Source: Trebonia sp. (GTDB taxonomy: Bacteria > Actinomycetota > Actinomycetes > Streptosporangiales > Streptosporangiaceae). Taken from it: 6,463 nt of DNA. The notes beneath the pieces were generated by a model. The model was not told where the DNA came from. It saw only the letters and a program-made list of their open reading frames with translations, and made no database searches. The DNA is taken from contig JASHPP010000098.1 in the NCBI GenBank assembly GCA_030038035.1, forward strand, positions 1 to 6,463. The letters run 5' to 3'. Below, one piece after another: positions 5,843 through 6,463 of the stretch. Positions within the stretch are counted from its first letter, which is position 1, and each line of letters begins with the position of its first letter. The position numbers were made by a program, and so were the translations under genes.

Positions 5843-6463
5843 CTACGCTGCGCCGATGTCCCGGGTGAGGTCGTCGGCCAGCTCCAAGACGATCCCGCGC
5901 AGCTCCGCCCGGTCCGGCAGGCGGAGCGTGTCCGGCCCGCCCTGGTCCGCGGTGCCTGGCTCCAGCGTCTCGCGCATGAAGAACATGCACGACGCGCTGG
6001 CGGCGAAGATCGCCGCGGCGGCGCGAATCCGCGCGCGCGGCGGCGCGTTCGGGCCGGTGATGATCTCCACGAGCGCGTTCAGCCTGGGCCGGAACTGCCC
6101 GAAGCGGTGCTTGCCCCCGTCGGAACCGCTGTCGGAGCCGCTCAGCGACGCCTGGTTGCGCTCGAGGAAAAGGAAGACCTCGCTGCCGTCGAGCAGGATC
6201 GTGATGTACCTGTCGAGCACCTCGTGCCCGGTGCGCGCGGTCGGCGGCTGGTCCCGGCCCCAGGCGATCAGCGCGTCGAGCCGGCAGAAATGATCCTCGG
6301 TGAAACTGCGGACGATGTCTTCCTTGGATTTGAAGTGGTAGTAAAGCGCGGCCTTCGTCACGCCGAGGCGCTCGGCGATTTCGCGCAGCGACGTCCGCTC
6401 ATACCCCTGCTCCGCGAACAGCTCGAGCGCGACCTGCTGGATCCGCGCGCGCGTGTCGCCCCG
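5843..6463 (-). CDS. TetR/AcrR-family transcriptional regulator (N-terminus cut by window edge)
   Basis: The frame is open to the right edge, giving 206 residues that lack only the first few. The visible N-terminus [20 protein letters not shown] enters directly into a classic TetR DNA-binding domain. The helix-turn-helix is at about visible residues 25-50, with [20 protein letters not shown] then KSKEDI. The remaining 150 or so residues are the variable, mostly helical ligand and dimerisation domain, including a Ser/Gly/Asp-rich loop (about 107-116) that looks like a disordered insert. The ligand cannot be predicted. The family acts as dimeric repressors released by small molecules. The gene is co-directional with the exported-protein gene 182 bases downstream, and the palindrome in that gap is a plausible target. 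A GTG at 6361 in frame is internal to the helix-turn-helix and is not the start. Confidence 0.92.
   Translation of the reverse strand, partial: RGDTRARIQQVALELFAEQGYERTSLREIAERLGVTKAALYYHFKSKEDIVRSFTEDHFCRLDALIAWGRDQPPTARTGHEVLDRYITILLDGSEVFLFLERNQASLSGSDSGSDGGKHRFGQFRPRLNALVEIITGPNAPPRARIRAAAAIFAASASCMFFMRETLEPGTADQGGPDTLRLPDRAELRGIVLELADDLTRDIGAA

Noticed and set aside
5109..6293. Open reading frame of 394 codons on the plus strand
   Set aside because: It runs antisense through the exported-protein gene, the promoter gap and tetR, with no recognisable domain and shifting composition.

Overview
The window is very GC-rich chromosomal DNA with GTG starts, leaderless-type promoters and protein families typical of high-GC Actinobacteria. 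The genus cannot be told from this stretch. It reads as a chromosomal locus. I see no rRNA, tRNA, CRISPR array, insertion sequence or phage genes.

Layout from left to right: (1) 1-1169, minus: the first 389 residues of a large protein that matches the N-terminal part of the actinobacterial VWA-domain proteins related to mycobacterial Rv0959. Its C-terminus, where the VWA domain should lie, is outside the window. (2) 1298-2758, minus: a complete 486-residue AAA+ ATPase of the MoxR / magnesium-chelatase-I type, related to Rv0958. It is transcribed ahead of the VWA gene, so the two form the usual ATPase-VWA pair. (3) 2845-4065, plus: a complete threonine dehydratase (ilvA, medium form with one C-terminal ACT domain), divergent from the ATPase gene. 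The 86-bp divergent spacer carries a -10 box on each strand exactly 7 bases before a GTG start, which points to two leaderless transcripts. (4) 4092-5660, minus: a Tat-exported protein built from two diverged copies of a domain resembling DUF4082. It converges on ilvA with only 26 bases between the stops. (5) 5843-6463, minus: a TetR-family repressor, cut at its N-terminus by the window edge. The 182-bp gap between tetR and the exported-protein gene holds an AT-rich promoter-like stretch and a perfect 6-4-6 palindrome, a candidate operator.

Two functional units are suggested. The ATPase-VWA pair probably acts as a cytoplasmic remodelling or chaperone machine of unknown client, next to but transcribed away from isoleucine biosynthesis. 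The second unit is a TetR regulator and a secreted two-domain beta-rich protein that it may control. No wholly new system is proven; the best leads are the exported tandem-domain protein with its candidate operator, and the mirror-image leaderless promoter pair.
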